This document shows positions 34,782-44,678 of a DNA stretch of 64,000 nucleotides, in pieces. Each line of letters starts with the position of its first letter. Positions within the stretch are counted from its first letter, which is position 1. This DNA comes from Rhodovulum sp. PH10 (GTDB lineage: Bacteria; Pseudomonadota; Alphaproteobacteria; Rhizobiales; Xanthobacteraceae). The translations under genes and the position numbers were made by a program. Below the pieces are notes generated by a model. It saw only the letters and a program-made list of their open reading frames with translations. It did no database searches and had not been told where the DNA came from. The stretch spans positions 1-64,000 of the forward strand of contig NZ_AKZI01000010.1 in the NCBI RefSeq assembly GCF_000293785.1, read 5' to 3'.

Positions 34782-36575
34782 TCAGGCGTTCAGCCAGCCC
34801 TGCGCGAACCGGCGCAGCCGGCGGGCGAGGCGGGCGGCCCGGCCGGTCGGCGGATCCGGCGGCTCGGGCTCGACCAGCCGCAGCCCGACGCTGGCGAGCC
34901 GCTCGTCGACCACCCGGTGCGCCACCAGCGCGATGGTGCCGAGCGGCAGCGTGTCGCCGGGCTCGGGCGGCCGCCCGAGCCTCTCGGCGAACCAGGTGGC
35001 GAGCGTCTTGTCGCGCTCGTCCGGGGCGATGCCGAGGCCGTAGATTTCCGACAGCGAGCCGAGGGTGATCTCGGCGCCGACGAAGAAGTCGCCGAGCAGG
35101 CCGGAATCGGGCGCCCGCACCGGCGGCATGTCGACGAAGAAGCGGTCGAGCGCGAACGCCTTCTCGGGCGGCACCAGGAGGTAGACGTAGTCGCCCGGCC
35201 GGATCGGCCCGGCCTCCTCCGGGGCGAGCACCCGCTCCTCGCGCACGACGAGCGCGAGCTTCGCCCAGGACGGCACCAGCTTGCGGCGCAGATAGGGGTT
35301 GTTGGCGCCGACATGGTAGCCGACCAGCTCCTGCTCGAGCTGGCCCGGCAGATCGAGATCGACCCGGCGCGGCGGCGTTTCCGCCCGCCCCACCCCGATC
35401 CGCAGGAGCTTCGCCGCGGGTGCCAGCGTCCAGCCCTGCACCAGGAGCGAGACCAGCACCACCACGAAGGCGACGTTGAAATAGAGCTGGGCGTTCGGCA
35501 GCCCGACCAGCAGCGGGATCGAGGCGAGGAAGATGCCGACCGCCCCGCGCAGCCCGACCCAGGAGATGAAGGCCCGCTCGCGCCAGGTGAAGCGGAACGG
35601 CGCGAGGCAGAGAAACACCGCGATCGGCCGGGCGACGAACATCAGGACACCGGCGACCGCCAGCGCCGGCACCAGCGTCCAGATCATCCGGGTCGGCCAG
35701 GCGAGCAGGCCGAGCAGCAGGAACATGACGATCTGGGCGAGCCAGGTGGCGGCGTCGAGGAAGGTGACGATCGCGGTGTGGGCGCGGATCGGCCGGTTGC
35801 CGAGGATCAGGCCGGCGAGATAGACGGCGAGGAAGCCGGAGGCGCCGACCACCTGGGAGAAGCCGAACACCACCAGTGCGACGGTGGTGACGAACGGCGC
35901 GTGCAAGCCCTGCGGCAGTGCCAGCCGGTTGAGCGCGTGCGCGGTGCCCCGCCCGGCGACCACGCCGATCAGCGTGCCGCCGAGCGCCTGGCCGGCGAGG
36001 CCCGCGGCGATCTCCGGCCAGCTGTGCTGGCTGCCGGCGAGAATCTCGACCAGCAACAAGGTGAGGAAGATCGCGAACGGGTCGTTGGTGCCGGATTCGA
36101 TCTCGATGGTCGCGGCGACCCGCGGCCGGAGCCGCAGGCCGCGGCCGTGCAGCAGGAAGAAGACCGCGGCGGCGTCGGTCGAGGCGACCACCGCGCCGAC
36201 CAGCAGCGCCTCGACCCAGCCGAGCCCGAGCACATGGACGCCGACCGGGGCGGTGAGGGCGGCGGTGAGCATCACGCCCACCGTCGCCAGCACCACCGAG
36301 GGCGCCAGCACGCTGCGGAAGGTCGCGTAGCGGGTGCGCAGGCCGCCGTCGAACAGGATGAGGGCGAGCGCCACCGAGCCGACCGTGTAGGCGAGCTCGA
36401 CGTCGTCGAACGGCACGCCGCCGGGCCCCGCCTCGCCGGCCGCCATGCCGACCGCCAAGAACACCAAGAGCAGCGGGGCGCCGAACCGCAGGGCCGCCAG
36501 GCTCGACAGGATGCCTGCGAGAATCAGGAGGGATCCCAGCAGGATCGAGAGGCTGACGGCGTCGAGCGAATCCAT
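34782..36575 (-). CDS. nhaP2: K+/H+ antiporter, NhaP2/CvrA type
   Basis: 597 aa CPA1 antiporter. Twelve or more helices with VASTDAAAVFFLLHG and ESGTNDPFAIFLTLLL (the ND carboxylate pair) and FISWVGLRGAVGIFLAS. The cytosolic C-terminal part contains a TrkA-C-like domain (YHVGANNPYLRRKL, then PGDYVYLLVPPEKA) and a CorC/HlyC-like end, the order found in NhaP2. Expels K+ or Na+ against protons. Single gene, opposite in role to MgtC and KefB-type systems in the window. Confidence 0.92.
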   Translation of the reverse strand: MDSLDAVSLSILLGSLLILAGILSSLAALRFGAPLLLVFLAVGMAAGEAGPGGVPFDDVELAYTVGSVALALILFDGGLRTRYATFRSVLAPSVVLATVGVMLTAALTAPVGVHVLGLGWVEALLVGAVVASTDAAAVFFLLHGRGLRLRPRVAATIEIESGTNDPFAIFLTLLLVEILAGSQHSWPEIAAGLAGQALGGTLIGVVAGRGTAHALNRLALPQGLHAPFVTTVALVVFGFSQVVGASGFLAVYLAGLILGNRPIRAHTAIVTFLDAATWLAQIVMFLLLGLLAWPTRMIWTLVPALAVAGVLMFVARPIAVFLCLAPFRFTWRERAFISWVGLRGAVGIFLASIPLLVGLPNAQLYFNVAFVVVLVSLLVQGWTLAPAAKLLRIGVGRAETPPRRVDLDLPGQLEQELVGYHVGANNPYLRRKLVPSWAKLALVVREERVLAPEEAGPIRPGDYVYLLVPPEKAFALDRFFVDMPPVRAPDSGLLGDFFVGAEITLGSLSEIYGLGIAPDERDKTLATWFAERLGRPPEPGDTLPLGTIALVAHRVVDERLASVGLRLVEPEPPDPPTGRAARLARRLRRFAQGWLNA

Positions 36576-36770
36576 CGGGCGGCGGCGGACGTCCTACGGG
36601 GTGGCGGATCGGCGATGCGCGGAGGCGGCCGAGCCAGGATAAGGGCGATCGCCCGCGAGAACCAGCGACGCTCGTGCCGGACGCGCCCCGGCTGCGGCTG
36701 CTCCGCCACGGGCCCGGCTGCGGCATCACGTCATCGGGCCGGTCGTGGCGCCGTCACCACCGCGTGAGCC

Positions 36771-37502
36771 TCACGGCCAGGTCTCGAGGGCGCGGGCGCG
36801 GGCTGCCGCGAGGCGCTTCTGATAGTGCACCATGAACGCCGTGCCGAACAGCGGCGTGGTGAAGTTGACGATCGGGATCAGCACGAAGCCGGCGATGAAC
36901 AACCCCGCGGTGACGATCTCCCAGCGGTTGTCGCGCCACATCGCGTCGGCGTCGCGGATCGGCTGCACCCGCACCGCGGCGATGCGGAAATACTCCCGGC
37001 CGAGCAGGTAGGCGGTGGCGAGGAAGAAGGCGATCGCGCCGAGCCCGCCGATCAGCAGGAACGGCGCCGCGCACAGATAGACCACGAGCGCCAGCAGCGA
37101 CGTCTTGACGCCCTCGACGATCGAGTAGCCGAGCGGCGGCGCCACGCCCGCCGGGTCGTCGGGATAATGCGTGCGCTCGACCACCTCGGCGACGTCGTCG
37201 GCATAAAAGCCGGCGACCAGCGAGGTGACCGCCGGCATCAGGAAGATCGCACCGGCAAACAGCCCGGCGCCGAGCGCGATCGCCAGAATCCAGCCGAGCA
37301 CGGCGAGCGGATTGTGGGCGGCCGGGCCGAGCGTCGTCTCCATCCACTGCCCGCCCTCGCCGCCGAGCCAGGCGACCAGCCAATAGAGCCCGACGGTGAG
37401 CACCGCGAGCAGCAGGAGCGCGAGCCCCGCCGACTTCCACAGCACCGCACGGAACGGCGGCGAGAGCATCTGGGCCAAAGCCCGGCCGGCGGCTTGCAGC
37501 AT
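36771..37502 (-). CDS. EI24/CysZ-like membrane protein
   Basis: 243 aa, four to six helices in the CysZ/EI24 arrangement (helices around SLVAGFYADDVAEVVE, the GYSIVEGVKTSLLALVVYL loop and LGREYFRIAAVRV). CysZ imports sulfate, but no cysteine-synthesis gene is near, so sulfate uptake is only a family-level guess. Start at the first ATG; no strong ribosome site seen. Divergent from the amine oxidase gene. Confidence 0.8.
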   Translation of the reverse strand: MLQAAGRALAQMLSPPFRAVLWKSAGLALLLLAVLTVGLYWLVAWLGGEGGQWMETTLGPAAHNPLAVLGWILAIALGAGLFAGAIFLMPAVTSLVAGFYADDVAEVVERTHYPDDPAGVAPPLGYSIVEGVKTSLLALVVYLCAAPFLLIGGLGAIAFFLATAYLLGREYFRIAAVRVQPIRDADAMWRDNRWEIVTAGLFIAGFVLIPIVNFTTPLFGTAFMVHYQKRLAAARARALETWP

Positions 37503-37664
37503 CGGACACCTCCGCGTCCGGAGGTAGAGATCCGCCCGCCCCCCGGCAAGGGCATTCGCGATCCGGGTGTCGCGGGATCGCCGCAGGCGGCGACGGAAGC
37601 GGTCGCCCGGCGTTGCGGCGCTCCGGCGGTTCGGGCAAGTTTCGCACCCGAGGAAGGGACCGCC

Positions 37665-39089
37665 ATGCCGCCACTCGATCGCCGCCACTTTCTCGCCGGC
37701 GCGGCGGGCGCCGGGGCCGCCGTGCTCGCCCGCCCGGCCACCGCCGCCCCCCAAAAGTTCGACACCGACATCGTCGTGATCGGGGCGGGTGCCGCCGGGA
37801 TCGCCGCCGCGCGCCGCATCCTCGCGGCCGACCGCCGCTGCGTGGTGCTGGAGGCGTCGGGGCGAATCGGCGGGCGCTGCGTCACCGACACGAAAACCTT
37901 CGGGGTGCCATTCGACCGCGGCGCCCACTGGCTGTGGACGCCCGACTTCAACCCGGTGGCAAAACTCGCCCCGGCGACCGGCCGCGACCTCTATGCCGCC
38001 CCGCCCGGCCAGCGGGTGCGGATCGGCCGGCGCTGGGCGCGCGAGAGCGAGCGCGAGGATTTTCTCGTCACCTGGGTCAAGGCGCGCCGGGCGATCCGCG
38101 AGGCGGCCGAGCGGCGCACCGACGTCGCGACCGCCTCGGCGCTGTCCGATCTCGGCGGCTGGGGCGACACGGTGGAATTTTTGCAGGGGCCGCTGACCTG
38201 CGGGGCGGATCTCGCGAACGTGTCGGCGCGCGACCTCGCGCGGGCGACCGAGCACACCCGCGCGGCGCTGTGCCGTCAGGGCCTCGGCAGTCTGGTCGCG
38301 GCGCTCGCCGCCGATCTGCCGGTCCGGCTCGACAGTCCGGTGACGCGGATCAATACGTGGGTTCGCGGCGGCGTGGAGATCGATGCGCCGGGCGGCACGA
38401 TCCGCGCGCGTGGGGTGATCGTCACCGTCTCCACCGCGGTGCTCGCCGCCGGCAAGATCGACTTCGTTCCCGACCTTCCGCGCGGCCATGCCGACGCGCT
38501 GGCAAAACTCTCGCTCGGCAGTCTCGACCACGTGGCGCTGGAGATGCCCGGCAACCCGCTCGGCCTGCAGTCGGACGACTTGGTGTTCGAGAAGGCGGAG
38601 TCGGGCGAGAGCGCGGCGATGCTCGCCAATGTCTCGGGCTCGGCCCTGTCGCTCGTGCGGATCGCCGGGCCGGTCGGGGCGGCGCTCGCCCGCAAGGGCG
38701 AGAGGGAGATGGTCGCCTATGCGCTCGACTGGCTCGAGCGGCTGTTCGGCAGTGGCGTGCGCGAGGCGGTGCGGCGCACCGCCGCCAGTCGCTGGAGCGA
38801 GGAGCCGTTCGTGCGCGGCGCGGTGTCGGTCGCCGCGGTCGGCGGCCACGAGGCGCGAACCGCGCTCGCCGCCCCGGTGCGCGACCGGGTGTGGTTCGCC
38901 GGCGAGGCGACGCACGAGACCGCCTGGGGCACCGTCGGCGGCGCCTGGCAGTCGGGCGAGCGGGCGGCCGACGAGGCGCTGAAGCGGCTGCGGCTCGGCC
39001 CGGCGGCCGACGCCGATCCGCCGCCCCGGCCGGTGCGGCGGCGGCCGCCGCCACCGCCGCCCGAGCCGCGGTCGCTGTGGCCGTTCTGA
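37665..39089 (+). CDS. Tat-exported flavin amine oxidase
   Basis: 474 aa FAD enzyme. A twin-arginine signal (RRHFLAGAAGAGAAVLA, residues 6-22) predicts export as a folded holoprotein. The FAD dinucleotide-binding motif is VVIGAGAAGIAAARRIL from about residue 36, then LEASGRIGGRCVT, and the C-terminal FAD contact FAGEATHETAWGTVGGA. These are hallmarks of monoamine/polyamine oxidases, which make an aldehyde, ammonia and H2O2. The tail is Pro/Arg-rich. Ribosome site GAGGAAGG before the ATG. Confidence 0.9.
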   Translation: MPPLDRRHFLAGAAGAGAAVLARPATAAPQKFDTDIVVIGAGAAGIAAARRILAADRRCVVLEASGRIGGRCVTDTKTFGVPFDRGAHWLWTPDFNPVAKLAPATGRDLYAAPPGQRVRIGRRWARESEREDFLVTWVKARRAIREAAERRTDVATASALSDLGGWGDTVEFLQGPLTCGADLANVSARDLARATEHTRAALCRQGLGSLVAALAADLPVRLDSPVTRINTWVRGGVEIDAPGGTIRARGVIVTVSTAVLAAGKIDFVPDLPRGHADALAKLSLGSLDHVALEMPGNPLGLQSDDLVFEKAESGESAAMLANVSGSALSLVRIAGPVGAALARKGEREMVAYALDWLERLFGSGVREAVRRTAASRWSEEPFVRGAVSVAAVGGHEARTALAAPVRDRVWFAGEATHETAWGTVGGAWQSGERAADEALKRLRLGPAADADPPPRPVRRRPPPPPPEPRSLWPF

Positions 39090-39101
39090 AGGGGGCGAAT
39101 A

Positions 39102-39171
39102 GGCGAGTAGCGAGTAGCGAATCGGGCCGGCGGGCTTCTTCCTACTCACCACTCCCTACTCGCTACTCGCC
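39102..39171. repeat. Inverted repeat after the amine oxidase gene
   Basis: Perfect 16-base arms GGCGAGTAGCGAGTAG (39102-39117) and CTACTCGCTACTCGCC (39156-39171) are separated by 38 bases. The right side also holds tandem CTACTC/CACTC words. Similar GAGTAGCGAGTAG words are common intergenic repeats in Bradyrhizobium relatives. Could also serve as a terminator. Confidence 0.8.
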
Positions 39172-39311
39172 ACTCACCACCACCATTCCAGGTCGGCCTC
39201 GTTAACCCGATACTAGCGTCCGGACGTGCAATGTGACGGTTCGTCACGCCGTGCGAATGCCGTTCCCCACGGCGCTCGCGCCGCGGTGCGACGTGTCCGG
39301 AGGATGCGCGG

Positions 39312-41123
39312 ATGCAGGATGCCGATGCGGAAGGCCGCCAGGACGAGCTCGGCTTCGTGCTGACGGTGAAGGGCTCGCAGGCGGTCGTCGGCCTGCGCGA
39401 CCACGACACCGTCGACATCCGCGCCACCGTGGCCCGCTTCATGGCGATCGCCAGCGGCCATTCGACCCTGATCGGCGTCGTCACCGAGGTGTCGCTGCAG
39501 CTCGACGCGGGGGCGCGGGCGCAGGGCTTCTTCGCCGTCGCCCAGCTCGACCTGATGGGCGAGATCGTGCGCCGGAGCGACGGCGAGCCGGTCTTTCGCC
39601 GCGGCATCGAGGAGTATCCGACCATCGGCGACCCGGTGTCGCTGATCTCGCGCGAGGTGCTGCGGATCGTCTACGACATCTCCGGCGACACCATCCATGT
39701 CGGCGACCTGCACCAGGACGACACGATCGGCGCCCATGTCGACATCGACGACATGCTGAGCAAGCATTTCGCCGTGCTCGGCACCACCGGGGTCGGCAAG
39801 TCGAGCGGGGTCGCGCTGATCCTGCAGGAGACGCTGGCGAAGCGGCCGGATCTGCGCATCTTCCTGCTCGACGTCCACAACGAGTACGGCCGCTGCTTCG
39901 GCGAGCGGGCCCAGCTGCTCGCCCCGCGCAATCTCAAGCTGCCGTTCTGGCTGTTCAATTTCGAGGAGATCGTCGACGTCTTCTTCGGCGGACGGCCGGG
40001 CGTCGAGGAGGAGACCGAGATCCTCGCCGAGGTGATCCCGATCGCCAAGGTGGCGTATCTCCAGTACCGCACCGCCGGTCCCGAGCGCCCGGCGCTGCGC
40101 CGGCCCGACCCGCGCAGCGCCGGCTTCACCGCCGACACCCCGGTGCCCTACCGGCTCGCCGACCTGATCGGCCTGATCGACGAGCGGATGGGCAAGCTCG
40201 AGAACCGCGCCTCGCGGATGGTCTATCACAAGCTGATCGGCCGCATCGAAAGCGTCGCCAACGATCCGCGCTACGCCTTCATGTTCGAGAACGCCAATGT
40301 CGGCGGCGACACCATGGCGGAGGTGATCTCGACGCTGTTTCGCCTGCCGCCGGCCGGTCGGCCGATGACCATCATGCAGCTCGCCGGCTTTCCGGCGGAG
40401 GTGGTGGACTCGCTCGTCTCGGTGCTGTGCCGGCTCGCCTTCGATTTCGGCCTGTGGAGCGACGGCGCGGTGCCGCTGTTGTTCGTCTGCGAGGAGGCGC
40501 ACCGCTACGCCTCGGCCGACCGCTCGATCGGCTTCGGCCCGACCCGCAAGGCGCTCTCGCGGATCGCCAAGGAGGGCCGCAAGTACGGCGTCTATCTCGG
40601 CCTCGTCACCCAGCGCCCGGCCGAGCTCGACCCCACCATCATCTCGCAGTGCTCGACCCTGTTCGCGATGCGGATGGCGAACGACCGCGACCAGGCATTG
40701 CTGCGCTCGGCGGTGTCGGACGCGGCCGCCAACCTCTTGGCCTTCGTGCCCTCGCTCGGCACCCGCGAGGTGTTGGCGTTCGGCGAAGGCGTCGCGCTGC
40801 CGACCCGGCTGCGCTTCAAGGAGCTGCCCGCGCATCTCGTGCCGCGCAGCGAGGCGGTGGTCGATTCGCGGGTGGTGGTGCCCGGCAGCCACGACCAGAG
40901 CTTCGTCGCCGCGGTGGTGGAGCGCTGGCGCGGGGCGATCGCCGGCGGCGCGGTGCGGACCGACGAGCCGGCCGTGCCGGACGAGCCGGCGGCGACCGGC
41001 CACGGGCTCGATCCCGACCGCTTCAAGATTCTGAAGAAGCCGCTCGGACCGAGCCCCGGCGCCGCCCCCGGTCACCCCCCCGGCCACGCCCCGGTGCGTG
41101 CCACCGGCTGGCCGCCGCGCTGA
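39312..41123 (+). CDS. HerA-like ATPase (DUF87)
   Basis: 603 aa hexameric-type FtsK/HerA ATPase. N-terminal beta-barrel (HAS-barrel) to about residue 110; Walker A LGTTGVGKSSGVA near 157-165; FLLDVHNEYGR; Walker B LLFVCEEAHRYA near 390; sensor/arginine region YGVYLGLVTQRPAELDPTI and CSTLFAMRMAND. The C-terminus is a Pro/Gly-rich tail. HerA normally pairs with NurA nuclease, or with SIR2 or DUF4297 in defence; none is adjacent here. Possible DNA translocase; role unknown. Confidence 0.9.
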   Translation: MQDADAEGRQDELGFVLTVKGSQAVVGLRDHDTVDIRATVARFMAIASGHSTLIGVVTEVSLQLDAGARAQGFFAVAQLDLMGEIVRRSDGEPVFRRGIEEYPTIGDPVSLISREVLRIVYDISGDTIHVGDLHQDDTIGAHVDIDDMLSKHFAVLGTTGVGKSSGVALILQETLAKRPDLRIFLLDVHNEYGRCFGERAQLLAPRNLKLPFWLFNFEEIVDVFFGGRPGVEEETEILAEVIPIAKVAYLQYRTAGPERPALRRPDPRSAGFTADTPVPYRLADLIGLIDERMGKLENRASRMVYHKLIGRIESVANDPRYAFMFENANVGGDTMAEVISTLFRLPPAGRPMTIMQLAGFPAEVVDSLVSVLCRLAFDFGLWSDGAVPLLFVCEEAHRYASADRSIGFGPTRKALSRIAKEGRKYGVYLGLVTQRPAELDPTIISQCSTLFAMRMANDRDQALLRSAVSDAAANLLAFVPSLGTREVLAFGEGVALPTRLRFKELPAHLVPRSEAVVDSRVVVPGSHDQSFVAAVVERWRGAIAGGAVRTDEPAVPDEPAATGHGLDPDRFKILKKPLGPSPGAAPGHPPGHAPVRATGWPPR

Positions 41124-41191
41124 GGAATCGGTCGGGTCCCCGTCCCGGAGCTGCCTCCACTAGTCGTGACGGCAAGCCGCCGAGCCGCACT

Positions 41192-41219
41192 CTTGCAGCA
41201 CGCCGGTTCACCGCTATAT
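41192..41219 (+). promoter_or_regulatory. Candidate RpoH (heat-shock) promoter of htpG
   Basis: CTTG, 17 bases, GCTATAT. Against the alphaproteobacterial sigma-32 pattern CTTG-N17-CYTATNT this has a perfect -35 core and one mismatch in the -10. It lies 58 bases before the htpG ATG. It is the best match to this pattern I found in the window. Confidence 0.65.
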
Positions 41220-41277
41220 CGAACTCGTTCCATTCCCGCAGGCCCTTTGGCCGATTTTCCCTTGCCGAGTGAGCCGC

Positions 41278-43275
41278 ATGAGCACCACCGAGACCTCCAC
41301 CGACACCACTCCCGAGACCGCCGCGCAATCCGCCGCCGGACCGGGCACCGAAACCAAGCCCGCCGAGACCCACGCCTTCCAGGCGGAGGTCGCCGAGCTT
41401 CTGCGCCTGATGGTCCACGCGGTCTATTCCGAGACCGACGTCTTCCTGCGCGAGCTGATCTCCAACGCCTCCGACGCCTGCGACCGCCTGCGCTACGAGG
41501 CGATCGCCGCGCCGGACCTGCTCGCCGACGACCCCGACCTGAAAATCCGCATCGTGCCGGACGCCGCGGCAAAAACCCTGACGATCGTCGACAACGGCAT
41601 CGGCATGAGCCGCGACGAGCTGATCGAGAATTTGGGCACCATCGCCCGCTCGGGCACCCGCGCCTTCCTCGGCAAGCTCGCCGAGGCGAAGGACGGCACC
41701 GGGCTGATCGGCCAGTTCGGCGTCGGCTTCTATGCCGCCTTCATGGTGGCCGACCGCATCGTCGTGACCAGCCGACGCGCCGGCAGCGACGCCGCCTTCG
41801 TGTGGCGCTCGACCGGCTCGGCCGGCTTCGAGATCGAGCCCGCCGGCGAGGCGGACGCGGCGCGGGTCGCCCGCGGCACCGAGATCGTGCTGCACCTCAA
41901 GGACGACGCGACGAAATATCTGGAGCCGTGGGAGATCGAGCGGGTGGTGCACACCTGGTCGGACAACATCCAGTTCCCGATCCTGCTCGTCGGCAAGGAC
42001 AAGGACGAGAGCGAGAAGGCCGAGGACGAGAAGGCCGAGGACGAGAAGGCCGAGGAGCCGCGCCAGATCAACTCCGCCTCGGCGATCTGGCAGCGCTCGA
42101 AATCGGAGCTGAAGCCGGAGGACTACGCGACCGCCTACAAGTCGATCTGCGGCGCGTTCGACGACCCGGCGATCACCCTGCACTACCGCGCCGAGGGCCG
42201 GCAGTCCTATGCGGTGCTCTTGTTCGTGCCGTCGGGACAGCTGTTCGACCTGTTCGACCCGGAGCGCAAGTCGCACCTCAAGCTCTATGTCCGGCGCGTC
42301 TACATCACCGACGACGCGACGCTGCTGCCGCCGTGGCTGCGCTTCGTGCGCGGCGTGGTCGACAGCGAGGATCTGCCGCTCAACCTCTCGCGCGAAATGC
42401 TGCAGAACAACCCGCAGGTCGCGGCGATGCGCAAGGCGATCACCGGCCGCATGCTCTCCGAGATGGAGACGGTCGCGACCAAGGACCCCGACGCCTGGGC
42501 CAAGGTGTGGCAGAGCTTCGGCAAGGTGATCAAGGAAGGCTTTTACGAGGACCCCGAGCGGCGCGCGCAGCTTCTCGGCCTCGCCCGCTTCACCACCACC
42601 GCCGGCGAGAACCGCTCGCTCGCCCAATACGTCGCCGATCTGCGCGAGAACCAAACCGAGATCTATTATCTAGTCGGCGAGGACCTCGACCGGCTCAAGG
42701 CCAATCCGAAGCTCGAGGCGGCCAAGGCGCGCGGCATCGAGGTGCTGCTCCTGACCGATCCGGTCGATGCGCTGTGGACCTCGCTGCGGCTCGATCACCA
42801 GGGCAAGGGCTTCAAGTCGCTGAGCCAGGGCGATGTCGATTTCGACCTGGTGCCGCCGGTCGAGGAGAAGGCGGACGAGACCGCGAAGGACGCCGGCGCG
42901 GTCGACGAGGCCGCGGTGATCGCCGCGGTGAAGCTGGCGCTCGGTGAGAAAGTGTCGGACGTGAAGGCGTCGAAGCGGCTCACCGACAGTGCCGCCTGCC
43001 TGGTGGCGAGCGGGCTCGGCCCGGACCGCGAGCTCGAACGGATTCTCTCGCAGCAGAATCGCGGCTCCGGCGCCAAGCCGATTCTCGAGCTGAACATGGG
43101 CCACCCGCTGGTGAAGGTTTTGGCGGGCGGCTCGGGCGAGGCCGAGCGCTCGGCCGACATCGCGCTCCTGCTCTACGAGCAGGCGCAAATCCTCGACGGC
43201 GAGCTGCCCGACGATCCGGCCGCTTTTGCCAAGCGCCTGAACCGGCTGGTCACCCGCGGCATCGGGGTCGGGTGA
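41278..43275 (+). CDS. htpG: Chaperone HtpG (Hsp90)
   Basis: 665 aa cytosolic Hsp90. GHKL ATPase marks: [51 protein letters not shown] and [12 protein letters not shown]. Middle and C-terminal domains are complete. Two differences from the usual 620-635 aa length: a 30-residue Thr/Glu-rich N-terminal extension before [13 protein letters not shown], and a charged linker with three EKAED-type repeats at residues 246-260, as in eukaryotic Hsp90. Two further short acidic insertions near residue 545. Confidence 0.97.
   Translation: MSTTETSTDTTPETAAQSAAGPGTETKPAETHAFQAEVAELLRLMVHAVYSETDVFLRELISNASDACDRLRYEAIAAPDLLADDPDLKIRIVPDAAAKTLTIVDNGIGMSRDELIENLGTIARSGTRAFLGKLAEAKDGTGLIGQFGVGFYAAFMVADRIVVTSRRAGSDAAFVWRSTGSAGFEIEPAGEADAARVARGTEIVLHLKDDATKYLEPWEIERVVHTWSDNIQFPILLVGKDKDESEKAEDEKAEDEKAEEPRQINSASAIWQRSKSELKPEDYATAYKSICGAFDDPAITLHYRAEGRQSYAVLLFVPSGQLFDLFDPERKSHLKLYVRRVYITDDATLLPPWLRFVRGVVDSEDLPLNLSREMLQNNPQVAAMRKAITGRMLSEMETVATKDPDAWAKVWQSFGKVIKEGFYEDPERRAQLLGLARFTTTAGENRSLAQYVADLRENQTEIYYLVGEDLDRLKANPKLEAAKARGIEVLLLTDPVDALWTSLRLDHQGKGFKSLSQGDVDFDLVPPVEEKADETAKDAGAVDEAAVIAAVKLALGEKVSDVKASKRLTDSAACLVASGLGPDRELERILSQQNRGSGAKPILELNMGHPLVKVLAGGSGEAERSADIALLLYEQAQILDGELPDDPAAFAKRLNRLVTRGIGVG
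42013..42057 (+). repeat. 15-bp in-frame tandem repeat in htpG
   Basis: gagaaggccgaggac occurs twice and then as gagaaggccgaggag, encoding [15 protein letters not shown] in the linker between the ATPase and middle domains. Copy changes would keep the frame. Confidence 0.9.
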
Positions 43276-43442
43276 TTCGCGCAGGCCGAGCGTGGCGCCG
43301 GGGTGCGGGCGATTCGTCGCCGCGCCGCCGGCGCGAGCGCCCGATGCGAACACCCGGACCGACCGGTCGGCCGGTCACCGATCGGCCGAATGCGTGGAAA
43401 CGAAACGCCCGTATGGCGGCAGGTCGATCGGTGGCGTGGGGG

Positions 43443-43730
43443 TCAGTGGACCGTGTGGCGGCGCGGCGGCAGCACCGCCTGATCGAGCGCGAGCCCGTCG
43501 AGCCGTTCGGCATAGGGACAGAAGGCCGGGGCGCGGCTCACCGACACCGGGGCGCGGGCGAGCCAGTTGCTGCACACGTCGGCCGACTGGCACACCCGGC
43601 ACGAGCGGATGACGCTGCCGAGCGTCCGGCCGAAATATCCTTCGACCTCGTCGTCGTACTCGATGCCGAGCCGCTCCATCATCTCGCCGATATTGGCGGA
43701 AAACCGATCGTATCTGTCGAAATCTCGCAT
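43443..43730 (-). CDS. DUF6455-like Cys-rich small protein
   Basis: 95 aa. Contains CRVCQSADVCSNWLARAP and AFCPYAERLDGL, that is CxxCx5CxxW with a later Cys, the pattern of DUF6455 proteins. Four cysteines could hold a metal or Fe-S cluster; function unknown. GGAGA lies five bases before the ATG. Faces htpG from the opposite strand, tail to tail. Confidence 0.72.
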   Translation of the reverse strand: MRDFDRYDRFSANIGEMMERLGIEYDDEVEGYFGRTLGSVIRSCRVCQSADVCSNWLARAPVSVSRAPAFCPYAERLDGLALDQAVLPPRRHTVH

Positions 43731-43913
43731 CGTCGTCTCCGCGACCTGGGGTCGCCGTCCGGGAACGCGGGAATGCTGTTCGATCGGGCCGTTTCCGTCC
43801 TTGATCTTTGGCAAGCGGCGATTTGATCCAGGGCAAACGCCCGCCTGGCGCGAAAACCGCCGTTCGGAGCGGCTTTTCACCGATCGCGACCAAAACCGGC
43901 CGCCCGGCCGGTA

Positions 43914-44585
43914 TCAGGCGGCGGCGTCGTCGCCGGTCGGCCAGGGCGCCTGCACGACCAGGCCGCGGGCCCGCGCATCGACCACGCCGAGCGCCCGGAG
44001 CGCGAACAGCGCGAGCGCCTGCACCGCGTCCTTCTGCTTGGCGGGATCGGCGGAATCCGGCGCGAGCGGGCCGATCAGGCCTTCCATCACCGAGCCCAGC
44101 ACGGCGTCCGAGCCGATCCGCGTGTCCTGCTCGGGCAGCCGCTCGGCGGCCACCGCGGCGGTGATGCGGATCTCGATCGCCTCGGCGACCTTGCGGCGGC
44201 AGCCGAGCCGCATCTCCTCGATGTCGGGCTCCACCGGCTCGGCGAGCGCCGCATAAACGAGCCGCCTCTGGCGCATGGCTCGCCCGGCGAAGGTGGTGAC
44301 GGCGGCGGCCAGCGCCGACAAGGGGCCGGGCGCGGCTGCGGCCGCCTGCGCCATCGCCGCGATCTCCTGCTCGGTCACCTGCTCGACCAGCGCCGCCACC
44401 AGGTCGGCCTTGGCCGGAAAGTAGCGGTACACGGTGCCGGCGGCGATGCCGGCGCGCTCGGCCACCGGCACGATCTGCACCCCGGCGAGGCCGTTCACGG
44501 CGGCCACCGCGCGGGCCGCGGCGAGGATGTCCTCGCGGCGGGCGGCGAGACGTTCGAGAACCTTTTCGGTGCGGCGATAGGGCAT
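43914..44585 (-). CDS. TetR family transcriptional regulator
   Basis: 223 aa. N-terminal HTH: ILAAARAVAAVNGLAG, VAERAGIAAGTVYRYFPAKADL (recognition helix ending in YRYFPAK) fits TetR closely. The ligand-binding C-terminal domain has no recognisable specificity. It follows the ThDP enzyme gene by 93 bases on the same strand and may control it and itself; that is inference from gene order. Confidence 0.9.
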   Translation of the reverse strand: MPYRRTEKVLERLAARREDILAAARAVAAVNGLAGVQIVPVAERAGIAAGTVYRYFPAKADLVAALVEQVTEQEIAAMAQAAAAAPGPLSALAAAVTTFAGRAMRQRRLVYAALAEPVEPDIEEMRLGCRRKVAEAIEIRITAAVAAERLPEQDTRIGSDAVLGSVMEGLIGPLAPDSADPAKQKDAVQALALFALRALGVVDARARGLVVQAPWPTGDDAAA

Positions 44586-44678
44586 GGCGGGCCGTGCGGG
44601 ACAGAAGCGATGAGTCACGATTCCGTATTTTTCAGGTCGCACGCCCGGATGCAAGAGGCGACCGACCGGACGGCGGGT

